Source: Pseudovibrio brasiliensis (GTDB lineage Bacteria; Pseudomonadota; Alphaproteobacteria; Rhizobiales; Stappiaceae). Taken from it: a stretch of 64,000 nucleotides of DNA. Under the pieces are notes generated by a model. It did not search any database and had not been told where the DNA came from. It worked only from the letters and a program-made list of their open reading frames with translations. The stretch spans positions 3,990,341 to 4,054,340 of the forward strand of contig NZ_CP074126.1 in the NCBI RefSeq assembly GCF_018282095.1, read 5' to 3'. Shown here piece by piece: positions 1 to 9,605 of the stretch. The position numbers and the translations under genes were made by a program. Every line of letters starts with the position of its first letter. Within the stretch, counting starts at the first letter, position 1.

Positions 1-951
1 GTCGAAACGACCTGGACGCAGCAACGCGGGGTCAAGAACGTCAGGACGGTTGGTTGCCGCGATGATGATGACGCCTTCGTTGGCTTCAAAGCCATCCATC
101 TCAACGAGGAGCTGGTTGAGGGTCTGTTCGCGTTCATCGTTACCACCACCAAGGCCTGCACCACGGTGACGGCCAACGGCGTCGATCTCATCGATGAAGA
201 TGATGCAAGGTGAGTTCTTCTTCGCCTGCTCGAACATGTCACGAACACGGGAAGCACCAACACCAACAAACATTTCAACGAAATCAGAACCGGAAATGGT
301 GAAGAACGGTACGTTCGCTTCACCAGCCACTGCACGGGCAGTCAGGGTTTTACCAGTACCTGGAGGGCCAACAAGAAGCACACCACGAGGAATACGGCCA
401 CCAAGACGCTGGAATTTCTGCGGGTCACGCAGGAACTCAACAATCTCCTGAAGGTCTTCCTTCGCTTCATCAATGCCTGCGACATCTTCAAAGGTCACAC
501 GGCCAGAAGCTTCGTTCAGCAGCTTAGCTTTAGACTTACCGAAGCCCATCGCTTTACCGCCGGAACCCTGCATCTGACGCATCACGAAGATCCAGATACC
601 GAGGATCAGCAGCATTGGCAGCCAGGAAATGAGGGCGCCCAGCAAAGAGAAATTCTCGGAAGGAGGCTTCGCGTTGATCAGAACGCCTTTGTTCTGCAAC
701 ACTTCAACATATTTGGCATCGCTAGGCGCATAGGTCTGGAATGTACCGCCATTGCTATATTTGCCGGTGATCTGTTGCTCTTGGATCGTAACCTCACGGA
801 TATCACCCTGCTCAGCCTGATTAATGAACTGAGAGTAGGCAATTTCATTTGTGTTGCTTCGTGAGGTCGGATTCTGAAAGAGCTGGAACAGCGCTATCAG
901 CAACAGACCGATAATCACCCAGAGGGCAAAATTCCGGAAATTGGTGTTCAT
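1..951 (-). CDS. ftsH: ATP-dependent zinc metalloprotease FtsH (N-terminal part, cut by window edge)
   Basis: Membrane-anchored AAA+ protease that degrades unfolded membrane and short-lived cytosolic proteins. The frame is open from the ATG at 951 to the window edge, giving 317 codons. A first membrane segment lies at about residues 6-23, a periplasmic stretch follows, and a second membrane segment sits near 103-122. The AAA domain has Walker A GPPGTGKT near residues 194-201, Walker [10 protein letters not shown], and the second region of homology ending [19 protein letters not shown]. The HExxH zinc protease domain would lie outside the window. It is followed upstream by tilS on the same strand, the usual tilS-ftsH order. 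The family assignment is certain; only completeness is unknown. Confidence 0.97.
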   Translation of the reverse strand, partial: MNTNFRNFALWVIIGLLLIALFQLFQNPTSRSNTNEIAYSQFINQAEQGDIREVTIQEQQITGKYSNGGTFQTYAPSDAKYVEVLQNKGVLINAKPPSENFSLLGALISWLPMLLILGIWIFVMRQMQGSGGKAMGFGKSKAKLLNEASGRVTFEDVAGIDEAKEDLQEIVEFLRDPQKFQRLGGRIPRGVLLVGPPGTGKTLTARAVAGEANVPFFTISGSDFVEMFVGVGASRVRDMFEQAKKNSPCIIFIDEIDAVGRHRGAGLGGGNDEREQTLNQLLVEMDGFEANEGVIIIAATNRPDVLDPALLRPGRFD

Positions 952-1221
952 TTCGATCCCTTTACCGCAAGGTGGCGGCGATCCTCGCACGTGTCTCTGT
1001 CAAGATCATAGCGAGCCCTAACAGGCTTTCTATGTTTTCCTGAGAATGACACAGATTCTTTCTCAGTTTTCTTAAGGCCAACGGAATTTTACCGGTTACC
1101 CCTGATAATTCAGGATTGAAGATCCGTTAATTCCGACTTTACCAGCCTCGGCGTCCTAGTTGCATTCCTCTAAAGCATAAATGCATAGATTTAACAGAAC
1201 GCCAGCAAAACCAAGATTTAT

Positions 1222-2547
1222 TCAAAATGTTCTGCTCACTGGGACCATCGAAATCCCGTAGGTCCTTGATCTCACCTCTGCATCAGCAGCAGTTTGACCA
1301 ATCTTCTTCCAAGGCATGTAGGATACCCTACCAGCAAAAACAATAAGCGGAGCAGTCAGAAATGCTGTTTTCAGCCAGTTTGCGGGAATTTCCAGCTCAA
1401 AGTCTCCACAAAGCTCTTTTTGAACATAAGTGATTCTGAAGCCTTCTGAGGAATGCGCTGCCTTATAGCGCCATCGCTCATCCCAAATTCCTTCATCTCC
1501 CGGTTTCACCTCAACCTCGGGCAAGCCCGCCCTACCCGCTTCTCTGAAGCAAAACCAAATGCCAGCTTCGTGAGGCTTAGCCAGTGCAAACCGAACGCCA
1601 CCCAGCGTAGCTGCTCTGGCTCCTTCCTCTGACTTTAGCGTCTCATAAAGCCCTTCAAGCTTAGCAAGCCGGGGCATGTATGGCGCTCCTGAGATATAGC
1701 GGACAAGCCGACCCACCAATCTTAAACCAATCTCGTCGGGAATGTATTCAAGGCAGGAACTGTCAAACCGCACCGGACCAGCACCGTGGAACGTACAGGA
1801 CTTCTCGGCCACTTCATCAACCCAGACATCAATCGCATCCGCAGCGCGCGCCATACGCCGTGCCGTATCAAACAGCTTTGTCGCTGTCAGCCCAAGTTCA
1901 TCCAGCTCGCTTTGAGCCTGCCGAAACTTCACCCGGGTGAACTGCTCATCTTCATTGGATGGATCTTCAAACCAAGGCACATGCGCTGAGTGTAAAACAG
2001 CCTTCAGGCGAGCCTTACTGATGTTGAGCAAAGGACGACAGATATGAAAGCCATCCATCTCACGATCCCTGCGAATGCACGCAAGACCATAAACACCACT
2101 GCCCCGGGCAAGACGCGTCAGGAACGTTTCTGCCTGATCTTCCAGATGATGCGCAAGGAACAGGGCATCACAGCCATGATCCTCAGAAGCCTGTCTCAAT
2201 AACCTGTGCCGTGCATCCCGCGCTGCTGACTGGATGTTAGAGGATGGCTTGTCTCCCTCCCACAGCAGCGTTTCATGCGGCACCTCAATACGGGTGCAGT
2301 ACTGCGCAACACCAACGGCTTCACCTGCCGCTTCCGCGCGCAAACCATGGTTGACTGTGAAGGCATAAAGCTCAGGAGCCGTAAACCCCAGCTCTTGTGT
2401 CCACTGCTTCAAGAGATAAAGCAGGGCCATAGAATCAGCACCGCCGGACACACCAATGGCGATCCGGCGGAAAGACTTATACTCTCCGAAAAGCTCATCC
2501 AGCTCTTCGGTAGAAAAGAGAGCAACTTGATTAGAGGCAGTTGTCAC
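1222..2547 (-). CDS. tilS: tRNA(Ile)-lysidine synthase TilS
   Basis: Cytosolic ATP-dependent ligase that converts C34 of the CAU-anticodon isoleucine tRNA to lysidine. The N-type ATP pyrophosphatase motif SGGADS is at residues 34-39, followed by family-typical stretches such as TVNHGLR and HHLEDQAET. The frame is open further upstream to 2628, but that would overlap cpoB by about 98 bp. A GTG at 2547 removes the extension, leaves a 17 bp overlap with the cpoB stop and gives 441 aa, normal for the family. No strong Shine-Dalgarno is visible at this start, so translation may be coupled to cpoB. The gene lies directly downstream of cpoB and upstream of ftsH. Confidence 0.92.
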   Translation of the reverse strand: MTTASNQVALFSTEELDELFGEYKSFRRIAIGVSGGADSMALLYLLKQWTQELGFTAPELYAFTVNHGLRAEAAGEAVGVAQYCTRIEVPHETLLWEGDKPSSNIQSAARDARHRLLRQASEDHGCDALFLAHHLEDQAETFLTRLARGSGVYGLACIRRDREMDGFHICRPLLNISKARLKAVLHSAHVPWFEDPSNEDEQFTRVKFRQAQSELDELGLTATKLFDTARRMARAADAIDVWVDEVAEKSCTFHGAGPVRFDSSCLEYIPDEIGLRLVGRLVRYISGAPYMPRLAKLEGLYETLKSEEGARAATLGGVRFALAKPHEAGIWFCFREAGRAGLPEVEVKPGDEGIWDERWRYKAAHSSEGFRITYVQKELCGDFELEIPANWLKTAFLTAPLIVFAGRVSYMPWKKIGQTAADAEVRSRTYGISMVPVSRTF

Positions 2548-3421
2548 GTTTTTGTTGAACCTTGGCCTGCTCCAAAACAGCTGGTGCTGCAAACTGGAAG
2601 TTGGCGAGAAGCTGCTCATAGGTCTCACAAGCAGCGGGCGCGTTACCCATACCTGTAAGCGCAGTGCCCAACTTCAGCAAGCTCTCAGGGGCTAGTTCAC
2701 TCTCTGGAAAATCAGTATAGCTTTTTAGGAAGGCTTGTGCCGCATTCTCATACTGGCGCTGTGCCAGCAGGCTTTCACCCAACCAGTGCTGCGCATTCGC
2801 AGTTAACTCATGGTCTGGGTACATGCCAAGAAACGTATCAAAGCCTTCTGTCGCAGCCGGATAGTTACCACCAACCATCAGGCCGTAAATTGCGTTGTAA
2901 TCAGACTGAGGCTCACCAGTCAGCAACTCATTCACACTACCAGCAAACTGAAGATTACCTGAACTCGGTGCAGTCGTGGAACCTGTCGGTGCAGCGTTGT
3001 TACCGCGCGCAATCTGAGAAAGATCCAGCGGGCCACTGTTTGTGCCTTGAGCGGGAGTGTTCAGCGTAGAAAGCTGCTGAGTGCGGTTTGCCGGTGCAGT
3101 CGTGCTTGGCGCCTGCACAACAGGAGGCTGAACAACCCGCGGTGTCTGGCCAGGATTTTCCAGCTGCTGGAGACGATACTCAACATCCTCTTGAGAACGA
3201 CGGAGCGCATCTTCAGTCAGACGAAGCTTATGATTGAGCTCTTCAACCTTACCCGTCAGCAGACGAACTTGCTCCTCAAGTTGACCAAGGCGGGCAGTGT
3301 TCTGAGCGGTCTCGTCATTTTTAGACGAACCGAAAAGCTGCGCGTTCGCAGGTAAACTAACAGAGGTTGCAAGCGCAAGAACAACAAAGCTTGTTGCAAT
3401 ACGTCGGTAAAGAGCCATCAA
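2531..3421 (-). CDS. cpoB: Cell division coordinator CpoB (YbgF), TPR periplasmic protein
   Basis: Periplasmic partner of the Tol-Pal system that links peptidoglycan synthesis with outer-membrane constriction. The 296 aa product has a Sec signal peptide ending near residue 27 (PANA/Q), then a coiled coil of about residues 40-95 rich in Glu, Leu and Arg, a Pro/Thr/Gln linker, and C-terminal tetratricopeptide repeats from about residue 175 (YPDHELTANAQHWLGES region). It is the last tol gene, separated from pal by a terminator-like hairpin, so it may be read by partial readthrough or from its own promoter in 3422-3577. The next gene, tilS, overlaps its 3' end. Confidence 0.93.
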   Translation of the reverse strand: MMALYRRIATSFVVLALATSVSLPANAQLFGSSKNDETAQNTARLGQLEEQVRLLTGKVEELNHKLRLTEDALRRSQEDVEYRLQQLENPGQTPRVVQPPVVQAPSTTAPANRTQQLSTLNTPAQGTNSGPLDLSQIARGNNAAPTGSTTAPSSGNLQFAGSVNELLTGEPQSDYNAIYGLMVGGNYPAATEGFDTFLGMYPDHELTANAQHWLGESLLAQRQYENAAQAFLKSYTDFPESELAPESLLKLGTALTGMGNAPAACETYEQLLANFQFAAPAVLEQAKVQQKRDNCL

Positions 3422-3577
3422 TTATCTCCTGAGACACCCTTCAGGGGTCGGGTCGGAATTTCTCATCTCTTGGCAAGAGGAAAAGACGAAAATAGGGCAC
3501 ACATTCAGTGTTTCACCCCTATTTGCGGCTTCTCCCCGGCCAATTTCCGTTCTCCTACAAGTTTGCAGGAGTTTCAA

Positions 3578-3614
3578 CAAAAAAGGCTCCCCCAAATCAG
3601 GGAAGCCCTTTTTA
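3578..3614 (-). terminator. Rho-independent terminator after pal
   Basis: On the minus strand, AAAAAGGGCTTCCC and GGGGAGCC form a stem with a short loop, followed by TTTTTT. It lies about 25 bp after the pal stop. It would end or attenuate the tol-pal transcript before cpoB. Confidence 0.75.
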
Positions 3615-3636
3615 GATTTCAGCAGGTCAAACTCAA

Positions 3637-4119
3637 TTACTGACCATTCAGAACAGTCACAGCACGACGGTTCTGGCTCCAGCAAGAAGCAGCGTTACAA
3701 ACCGCAACCGGACGCTCTTTACCGTAAGAGATTGTCTTGATGCGGGATGGGCTAATGCCTTTTGCAACAAGGTATTCTCGAACTGCAGCCGCACGACGCG
3801 CACCCAGTGCAATGTTGTACTGACGGGTGCCGCGCTCATCAGCGTGACCTTCAATCGTGATGGAGTAGTTTTTGTAGTGTTGCAGCCACTGAGCCTGCTT
3901 GTCCAGAACTGCGCGAGCTGAACCATCAAGGGAGCTCTGGTTGTTGAGGAAGAATACACGATCCCCAACATTCACAACGAAGTCCTGACCTGAGCCAGCT
4001 GCAACAGAACTATTGCCACTGGTCAACTCAGGGCGTGTCTGCGAACAAGCTGCTGCGACGAGACACACAGCCACCACAGCGGCGAAACGCGCTCCGCGCG
4101 CGAACAGCGTCTTTGACAT
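3637..4119 (-). CDS. pal: Peptidoglycan-associated lipoprotein Pal
   Basis: Outer-membrane lipoprotein that binds peptidoglycan and the Tol proteins. The 160 aa product has a lipoprotein signal peptide with lipobox LVAAAC (lipidated Cys near residue 25). The OmpA-like domain includes FFLNNQSSLDGSAR, the peptidoglycan-contact motif EGHADERGTRQYNIALGARRA, and a C-terminal NRRAV. Length is normal for alphaproteobacterial Pal. The gene sits between tolB and cpoB, which agrees with the assignment. Confidence 0.97.
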   Translation of the reverse strand: MSKTLFARGARFAAVVAVCLVAAACSQTRPELTSGNSSVAAGSGQDFVVNVGDRVFFLNNQSSLDGSARAVLDKQAQWLQHYKNYSITIEGHADERGTRQYNIALGARRAAAVREYLVAKGISPSRIKTISYGKERPVAVCNAASCWSQNRRAVTVLNGQ

Positions 4120-4217
4120 TTATAGAATCTCCTGTCCCTCAAACCCCGAGGGTTAAAAAAGCCCTAGACCAACTTGGTTAAGGGTAACTTGAATTTATTG
4201 GTTAATGAAGTGCTAAT

Positions 4218-4247
4218 GACCCCAAATTCCCGCAAGAAATTGGGGTC
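4218..4247 (-). terminator. Hairpin between tolB and pal
   Basis: GACCCCAA (4218-4225) is repeated inverted as TTGGGGTC (4240-4247), forming an 8 bp stem with a 14-nt loop just after the tolB stop. No T tract follows on the minus strand, so it is more likely an mRNA-stabilising or attenuating hairpin than a full terminator. Confidence 0.4.
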
Positions 4248-4259
4248 TTAGCTTCACGA

Positions 4260-5624
4260 TTAGTCGAGCAGCGGTGACCACGCCGGGTCTGATGCAAAGT
4301 TTGGTGTCTGAACCAGCTGTTCATTGTAACCAGTCAGATCAACAGTCCAGACCTGAGGACCGCCCTGCTCACCCACAGTATCGCGGAAGAACGTCAGCAC
4401 GCGCCCGTTTGGTGACCATGCCGGACCTTCGTTGTGATAGCCCTCTGTCAGGATGCGCTCACCCTTACCATCTGGGCGAATAACACCGATCATAAAGCGG
4501 CCCTGATGCACCTTGGTAAAGGCAATCAGATCACCGCGTGGAGACCACACAGGCGTAGAATACTGGCCCGGACCAAAGGAAATACGCTCTGCACCGCTGC
4601 CGTTGGAGTTCATCACATACAACTGCTGCGAGCCGCCGCGGTCACTTTCAAACACCACCTGGCGTCCGTCTGGAGAGAAGGACGGACTGGTATCGATCGC
4701 AGCTGTGTTGGTCAAACGAGTTGTCCGACGCGTGCGTAAGTCCATCAGATAAAGGTTCGCATTGCTGCCCTGCTGCAGGCTCATGATGACTTTCTGGCCA
4801 TCAGGTGAGAAGCGCGGCGCAAAGGTCATGCCCGGGAAGTTCCCCAGAACTTCACGTTGGCCAGTCTCGATGTTGAACAGATAGACCTGAGGGTTTCCGC
4901 CCACATAAGACATGTAGGTGACTTCCTGAGAAACAGGAGAGAACCGAGGGGTCAGAACCAGATCATCACCACGGGTCAGATAGCGCACATTCGCACCATC
5001 CTGATCCATGATCGCCAAGCGCTTACGGCGCGCGTCCTTCGGACCGCTCTCGTCAATAAAGACCACGCGGGTATCGAAGTAACCCTTCTCACCGGTCAAA
5101 CGCTGGTAGATCGCATCGGAGATGATGTGAGCCAGACGGCGCCAGTTTTCAGGAGTAGTGAAGAACTGTTGGCCAATCAACTGCTGACCTGCAAACACAT
5201 CCCACAAACGAAACTCAGCACGGATCTGACCGTTTGCCTGCTGCGCGATAGAACCAGTCACCAAAGCCTGAGAACCAATGGTCCGCCAGTCACCAAAGCG
5301 CGGCATCGTGCCTACATTCATTTCCTGCTGAATATGCGCTGCCGGATCAATCGGCCGGAACAAGCCCGAGCGCTGCAAGTCAGCGGCAACAACTTGAGAA
5401 ATCTGCCCTGCCACGTCTTCCTGCAAGCCGGAACCTGCAAAGGGAGAGATTGCAATCGGCATAGGTTCAACGTTGCCCTGAGTAATATCCAGTTCAATCA
5501 AGGCGTAGGCAGGTTGAGAGATGGTAACAACAGCAACAGCAGCAGCTGCAAAGCGGCATGCACGACGCCACAGCTGCTTGATTCCTGTTGTACGCATTGG
5601 GTTAAGCCCCATCACAAAGGACAT
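4260..5624 (-). CDS. tolB: Tol-Pal system beta-propeller protein TolB
   Basis: Periplasmic protein that connects Pal in the outer membrane to the inner-membrane TolAQR complex. The 454 aa product has an N-terminal signal peptide with cleavage likely after QPAYA near residue 42. An N-terminal alpha/beta domain follows ([14 protein letters not shown]), then a six-bladed WD40-like propeller with repeated FSPDG, PRFSP, PSFSPDG, PVWSPRG and PAWSPNG motifs. The start at 5624 is supported by an AAAGGAG Shine-Dalgarno about 9 bp upstream; an internal Met at residue 10 is possible. It lies 28 bp after tolA in the tolQRAB-pal operon. Confidence 0.97.
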   Translation of the reverse strand: MSFVMGLNPMRTTGIKQLWRRACRFAAAAVAVVTISQPAYALIELDITQGNVEPMPIAISPFAGSGLQEDVAGQISQVVAADLQRSGLFRPIDPAAHIQQEMNVGTMPRFGDWRTIGSQALVTGSIAQQANGQIRAEFRLWDVFAGQQLIGQQFFTTPENWRRLAHIISDAIYQRLTGEKGYFDTRVVFIDESGPKDARRKRLAIMDQDGANVRYLTRGDDLVLTPRFSPVSQEVTYMSYVGGNPQVYLFNIETGQREVLGNFPGMTFAPRFSPDGQKVIMSLQQGSNANLYLMDLRTRRTTRLTNTAAIDTSPSFSPDGRQVVFESDRGGSQQLYVMNSNGSGAERISFGPGQYSTPVWSPRGDLIAFTKVHQGRFMIGVIRPDGKGERILTEGYHNEGPAWSPNGRVLTFFRDTVGEQGGPQVWTVDLTGYNEQLVQTPNFASDPAWSPLLD

Positions 5625-5652
5625 AGACCTAAGCTCCTTTCAATCTCAATAC

Positions 5653-6588
5653 CTAGTATCCAAGCATATCGCGAGGATCAAAATTCAAGATGACGGTTTT
5701 CCATGCATCATATTTAGCGGCTGGCAGAGAATACGGACCGCAGCGATAGACCGCGCGTTCTGCACTGCTTGCAGCAGCTCTGAATGTTGGGTTATTGCTG
5801 GAATTCAGAACCTGCATCTGCCCTTCAACTTCACCAGTACGGCTCAGGTTGAATTGCAGGCGAACATTCAGATCTTCAGCACCAGCTGCACCCACAGGAG
5901 GGTTCCAGCACCGGGCAACCTGTCCGCGAAGCGCATCCAGTTCAGACTGGCTCATCTTCACGTTTGTCTGGCCCAGTTCGGATCCAAGAGAAGCCGGTTT
6001 GGCGGACTTTGCAGTCCCGCTCGACTTCGCATTCGTCTTGTTCAGCAAAGCCGCCATCTTGGAATTGAAGTCTTCCTTCTTCTTCGGCTTTTCCTTCTTC
6101 GGCGCTTTCGGGCGCGCAGGAGGCTTAGGCTTGGAACGAGGACGGACTTTTACAAGCTGCTTCGGCTTTTCTGTTTTTTCTACTTCAGGACCAAGTTCTG
6201 CAGTCTCCGCAGGCGCCTTCTCTTTTGGCACTTCCTTTGGAGCAGGCTCTGGTTCAGCAGGTTCCGGTGGCGGCGGCGGTGTTTCAGCCTGCTGCACTTC
6301 CCTCTTCGCTTCCTGAACCTTCTTCACCTCTTTCTTGGCCTCACCGGTCTTTTTCTCCGGCTCAGGCTTTTCAGCAGGCTTCTTGGTCGGCTGCAATGCA
6401 GCCTCTTTGATTTCCTTCGCTTCCTTTGTACCCAGTTGCAGCTTGGTCAGCTCGCTCACAGGCACAAGATCCACGGGCAGAGAATCCACCGGGGCAGTCG
6501 AAAGCTCTTTGCCGAAGTTAAGCGAAACCGCTCCGGCAACAAGCACGACCACGTGAACAACTAGCGATGCGATAAGGCCTGCACGCAT
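5653..6588 (-). CDS. tolA: Cell envelope integrity protein TolA
   Basis: Inner-membrane protein that spans the periplasm and transduces TolQR proton-motive energy. The 311 aa product has one N-terminal membrane helix (about residues 5-25), then a long extended region rich in Lys, Glu, Pro and Ala (about residues 50-190) with a run of prolines. The C-terminal globular domain (about residues 205-311) has RCWNPPVGA and a VYRCGPYSLP stretch, as expected for the TolA/TonB C-terminal fold in alphaproteobacteria. It lies between tolR and tolB. The low-complexity central region would give weak similarity scores, but gene order makes the call firm. Confidence 0.93.
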   Translation of the reverse strand: MRAGLIASLVVHVVVLVAGAVSLNFGKELSTAPVDSLPVDLVPVSELTKLQLGTKEAKEIKEAALQPTKKPAEKPEPEKKTGEAKKEVKKVQEAKREVQQAETPPPPPEPAEPEPAPKEVPKEKAPAETAELGPEVEKTEKPKQLVKVRPRSKPKPPARPKAPKKEKPKKKEDFNSKMAALLNKTNAKSSGTAKSAKPASLGSELGQTNVKMSQSELDALRGQVARCWNPPVGAAGAEDLNVRLQFNLSRTGEVEGQMQVLNSSNNPTFRAAASSAERAVYRCGPYSLPAAKYDAWKTVILNFDPRDMLGY

Positions 6589-6594
6589 TCCCGG

Positions 6595-7053
6595 TTAACC
6601 CTGCTCCTCTAGAGTGACGAGCCCAATGCGCTTGTAACCAGCAGCATTGATGCGACCCATAACTTTCATGATGATTCCATAATCGGCATCCTGATCACCA
6701 CGCACGTAGATGCGCTCGTTGTAACCATTCTCAGCAATCGCACCGAGTTTCGCGATCAGCTCGTCAACCGGGATCTCAGTGTCCTGAATGAACACGGATC
6801 CGTCAGACTTAACGGAGATCGCTATCGGCTCAGTATCACCTTCCATCGCCTTCGCACGCGTCTCAGGCAGATCAATTGGTACGCCAACAGTCAGCAAGGG
6901 AGCTGCCACCATAAAGATGATCAGCAACACCAGCATCACGTCCACCATCGGCGTTACGTTGATCTCGCTCATCGGTGCGTGAGAATGCCTGCGGCGACCA
7001 CGTCTGCCACCAGCACGACCACCACCACCAGCTGCTCCAGTGCTCATACCCAT
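6595..7053 (-). CDS. tolR: Biopolymer transport protein TolR
   Basis: ExbD/TolR-family inner-membrane component of the Tol proton channel. The 152 aa product has a Gly/Arg-rich N-terminus, then the conserved INVTPMVDVMLVLLIIFMVAAP membrane helix, whose Asp in MVDVML is the proton-carrying residue, followed by the periplasmic domain (residues 60-150). It lies 3 bp after tolQ and 6 bp before tolA, so co-translation is likely. The Gly/Arg-rich leader before the helix is slightly longer than in E. coli TolR. Confidence 0.96.
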   Translation of the reverse strand: MGMSTGAAGGGGRAGGRRGRRRHSHAPMSEINVTPMVDVMLVLLIIFMVAAPLLTVGVPIDLPETRAKAMEGDTEPIAISVKSDGSVFIQDTEIPVDELIAKLGAIAENGYNERIYVRGDQDADYGIIMKVMGRINAAGYKRIGLVTLEEQG

Positions 7054-7056
7054 GAG

Positions 7057-7926
7057 TTATCCTCGCTCATCAATGCGGCGGGACAAAATCGCGGAAAATT
7101 CGTCTGCAAAACCTTCCATACGCGCAGCCAGTTTACCGGAGTCACTCTGCAGTTTGTTGTAGGCAATAACTGCCGGAATAGCTGCGATCAGACCAAGACC
7201 GGTCGCAAACAACGCTTCCGCAATACCCGGAGCCACAACAGCAAGGTTGGTGTTCTTGGAAGCCGCGATGGAGGTAAACGCATTCATGATGCCCCAGACC
7301 GTACCAAACAGGCCCACAAACGGAGCTGCACTGCCGATGGTCGCAAGGAACAACAGGCGCTTTTCAAGACGCTCAACTTCGCGGGAAATCGTCAGGTCCA
7401 TCACGCGGTCAATACGCTGCTGCAGGCTGGCAATGGCAGGCTTATCCCCTTCGTGGGAGCGCTTCCATTCACGCATAGCAGCCACAAACAACGCAGACAT
7501 GCCGTTATTCGCGCGGGAGGACAGAGACTTATAAAGCTCTTCGAGAGACTGGCCGGACCAGAACACGTTCTCAAAACGGTTCATCTGACGACGGGAGCGA
7601 CCATACAGAACAACCTTGTCAAAGATAATCGCCCAGCTCCAGACAGAAGCAGCGATCAGACCGATCATTACAATCTTGACGACGATGTCCGCTTCCATGA
7701 AGAGCGAAATGTAGGACAAGCCGGAACCCGGAGCTGCACCCAGCTCAACAGATTGCACGTCCTGGGCCATTGCCGCCAATGGCATAGTGCTTGCCAGCGC
7801 TGCGCTCATGGCCACAACGAGTTTCATCACCTTAGAGTTCATGTAGTAAGGACCTCTTGCCCTGATAACCCAACGACCGGCCCACGGTAGAACCCCTGCC
7901 ATGAACACAACCAGTCTATTAAACAT
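7057..7926 (-). CDS. tolQ: Tol-Pal proton channel subunit TolQ
   Basis: MotA/TolQ/ExbB-family inner-membrane channel subunit. The conserved core includes VWSWAIIFDK, SREVERLEKRLLFLATIGSAAPFVGLFGTVWGIM and the third helix GIAEALFATGLGLIAAIPAV. The longest frame is 289 aa. An internal ATG at 7842 (residue 29) has AAGAGG upstream and starts a segment that looks like a cleavable signal peptide ending PLAAMAQ, which E. coli TolQ lacks. Which start is used is open. It is the first tol gene after ybgC and is followed 3 bp later by tolR. Confidence 0.95.
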   Translation of the reverse strand: MFNRLVVFMAGVLPWAGRWVIRARGPYYMNSKVMKLVVAMSAALASTMPLAAMAQDVQSVELGAAPGSGLSYISLFMEADIVVKIVMIGLIAASVWSWAIIFDKVVLYGRSRRQMNRFENVFWSGQSLEELYKSLSSRANNGMSALFVAAMREWKRSHEGDKPAIASLQQRIDRVMDLTISREVERLEKRLLFLATIGSAAPFVGLFGTVWGIMNAFTSIAASKNTNLAVVAPGIAEALFATGLGLIAAIPAVIAYNKLQSDSGKLAARMEGFADEFSAILSRRIDERG

Positions 7927-8087
7927 TTAGCAGCCTTCCTGCCTGTCGAATTTGGCGAAACTTCGACTACAGCCAGCATTGAAGGCATTATTGAAAAGAC
8001 CTGTTTAAGGTTACTGAAGGATTAAAAGGTTTCCAGTCCCGTTTACTTTGAATGAATATTGGTGATTTTTTACGATGATTGTCGCGC

Positions 8088-8549
8088 TTATTCGCCGTTC
8101 ATCTGGGCAACCAGATCCTTGGGCAATCTACGTGGTTTGCCATCCGCAGAGATAGCCACAGCAGTCACGCTGGCTTTGATCAAAACTTCGTCACCACGCA
8201 TAACCCGTTGGCTGATAAACATACGGACACCCTTCACCTCACTGATATCCGTATGAACTTCAAGCACATCATCGATTCGTGCGGGCTTAAGGAAATCAAT
8301 ATCCATGTGGCGCACAGCAAAAGCCAAACGCTCCCCATGCATACCTGAATCCAGTTCATGATGGTGCACACCACGCATGCGCAGCAGCTCTGTGCGGCCA
8401 CGCTCCATGAATTTCAGATAGGCCGCATGATAGACGACCCCTGAAAAGTCAGTGTCCTCGTAATACACACGCACGGGCAAAATATGCTCATTGCCCTCAA
8501 TACGGCCTGTCAGATCGGGCCAATTTGCCTCAGTTTTTTTATCATTCAT
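8088..8549 (-). CDS. ybgC: Tol-Pal-associated acyl-CoA thioesterase YbgC
   Basis: Cytosolic hot-dog-fold thioesterase that hydrolyses acyl-CoA (and in some species acyl-ACP) thioesters; its role with Tol-Pal is unclear. The 153 aa product shows the 4-hydroxybenzoyl-CoA thioesterase-like motif VYYEDTDFSGVVYHAAYLKFMERGRTE, with the Asp of EDTDFSG as the expected catalytic residue. It lies 9 bp after the ruvB stop and about 160 bp before tolQ, so it joins the ruv and tol groups. Confidence 0.94.
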   Translation of the reverse strand: MNDKKTEANWPDLTGRIEGNEHILPVRVYYEDTDFSGVVYHAAYLKFMERGRTELLRMRGVHHHELDSGMHGERLAFAVRHMDIDFLKPARIDDVLEVHTDISEVKGVRMFISQRVMRGDEVLIKASVTAVAISADGKPRRLPKDLVAQMNGE

Positions 8550-8558
8550 GTCGGCAGA

Positions 8559-9605
8559 TCAGTCTTCACCATGTTGAAAAAGGGCCATCTGAGGCGCATT
8601 CGGGTTATCCGGCACGGCCAAACCGAGGTGCTTGAACGCGATTGGCGTCAAAATTCGACCTCGCGGCGTACGCTGAAGATAACCATTCTGGATCAGATAT
8701 GGCTCCACAATCTCCTCAATCGCATCCCGCGGCTCAGAAAGCGCAGCTGCAATCGTCTCGATACCTACCGGACCACCACCAAAGTTCATGGCGATTTGCT
8801 TCAGATAACGACGGTCCAAACTGTCAAAGCCGGCGCTGTCCACTTCCAGCTGACGCAACGCACGATCTGCAAGACCCGCATCAATATCCGCATCACCAGC
8901 CACAATCGCAAAGTCGCGCACGCGGCGCAGCAAGCGGCCAGCAATACGTGGTGTTCCACGAGACCGCTTGGCGATCTCGGTCGCACCATCATCACTCATG
9001 CCAATACCGAGCAGGCGCGCACCACGCTTCACAATAAGTTCCAGCTCTTGCGGCGTATAGAACTCCAACCGAACTGGAATACCAAAACGGTCACGAAGCG
9101 GCGTCGTCAGCAAGCCAATACGAGTTGTTGCAGCAACAAGCGTAAACTTCGCCAGATCAATCTTCACAGAGCGAGCCGCAGGCCCCTCACCGATGATCAG
9201 ATCGAGCTGATAGTCTTCCATCGCTGGATAAAGCACCTCTTCAACCGCAGGGTTGAGACGGTGGATCTCATCAATGAACAGAACATCACGATCTTCCAGA
9301 TTGGTCAGCAGAGCAGCAAGGTCACCGGCTTTCGCAATCACAGGACCAGAAGTCGCACGGAAGTTCACACCAAGCTCACGCGCCATAATCTGCGCCAGTG
9401 TGGTCTTACCAAGGCCTGGAGGCCCAACAAACAGCACGTGATCCAGCGCTTCATTGCGGGCCTTGGCAGCACCAATGAAAACCTTCAGGTTCTCACGCGC
9501 CTGCGCCTGACCCGTAAAGTCATCCAGCGTCTGCGGACGCATACCACTGTCGATTTCGTCGCCCCGGATTTCCGGAGTAACAAGGCGATCCTCACCCTCA
9601 ATCAT
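8559..9605 (-). CDS. ruvB: Holliday junction branch migration helicase RuvB
   Basis: Hexameric AAA+ motor that drives branch migration with RuvA. The 348 aa product has the RuvB N-terminal [12 protein letters not shown]-type motif (here [12 protein letters not shown]), Walker [13 protein letters not shown], Walker [12 protein letters not shown], sensor I VAATTRIG and the C-terminal winged-helix domain with TPRGR. The start codon overlaps the ruvA stop by one base (TAATG), which suggests translational coupling. Length is normal. Confidence 0.98.
   Translation of the reverse strand: MIEGEDRLVTPEIRGDEIDSGMRPQTLDDFTGQAQARENLKVFIGAAKARNEALDHVLFVGPPGLGKTTLAQIMARELGVNFRATSGPVIAKAGDLAALLTNLEDRDVLFIDEIHRLNPAVEEVLYPAMEDYQLDLIIGEGPAARSVKIDLAKFTLVAATTRIGLLTTPLRDRFGIPVRLEFYTPQELELIVKRGARLLGIGMSDDGATEIAKRSRGTPRIAGRLLRRVRDFAIVAGDADIDAGLADRALRQLEVDSAGFDSLDRRYLKQIAMNFGGGPVGIETIAAALSEPRDAIEEIVEPYLIQNGYLQRTPRGRILTPIAFKHLGLAVPDNPNAPQMALFQHGED

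Noticed and set aside
2275-2658. 127-codon plus-strand frame inside tilS/cpoB
   Set aside because: Antisense shadow of two well-supported genes.
3422-3685. 87-codon minus-strand frame
   Set aside because: It overlaps the end of pal and spans the pal terminator; composition is not protein-like.
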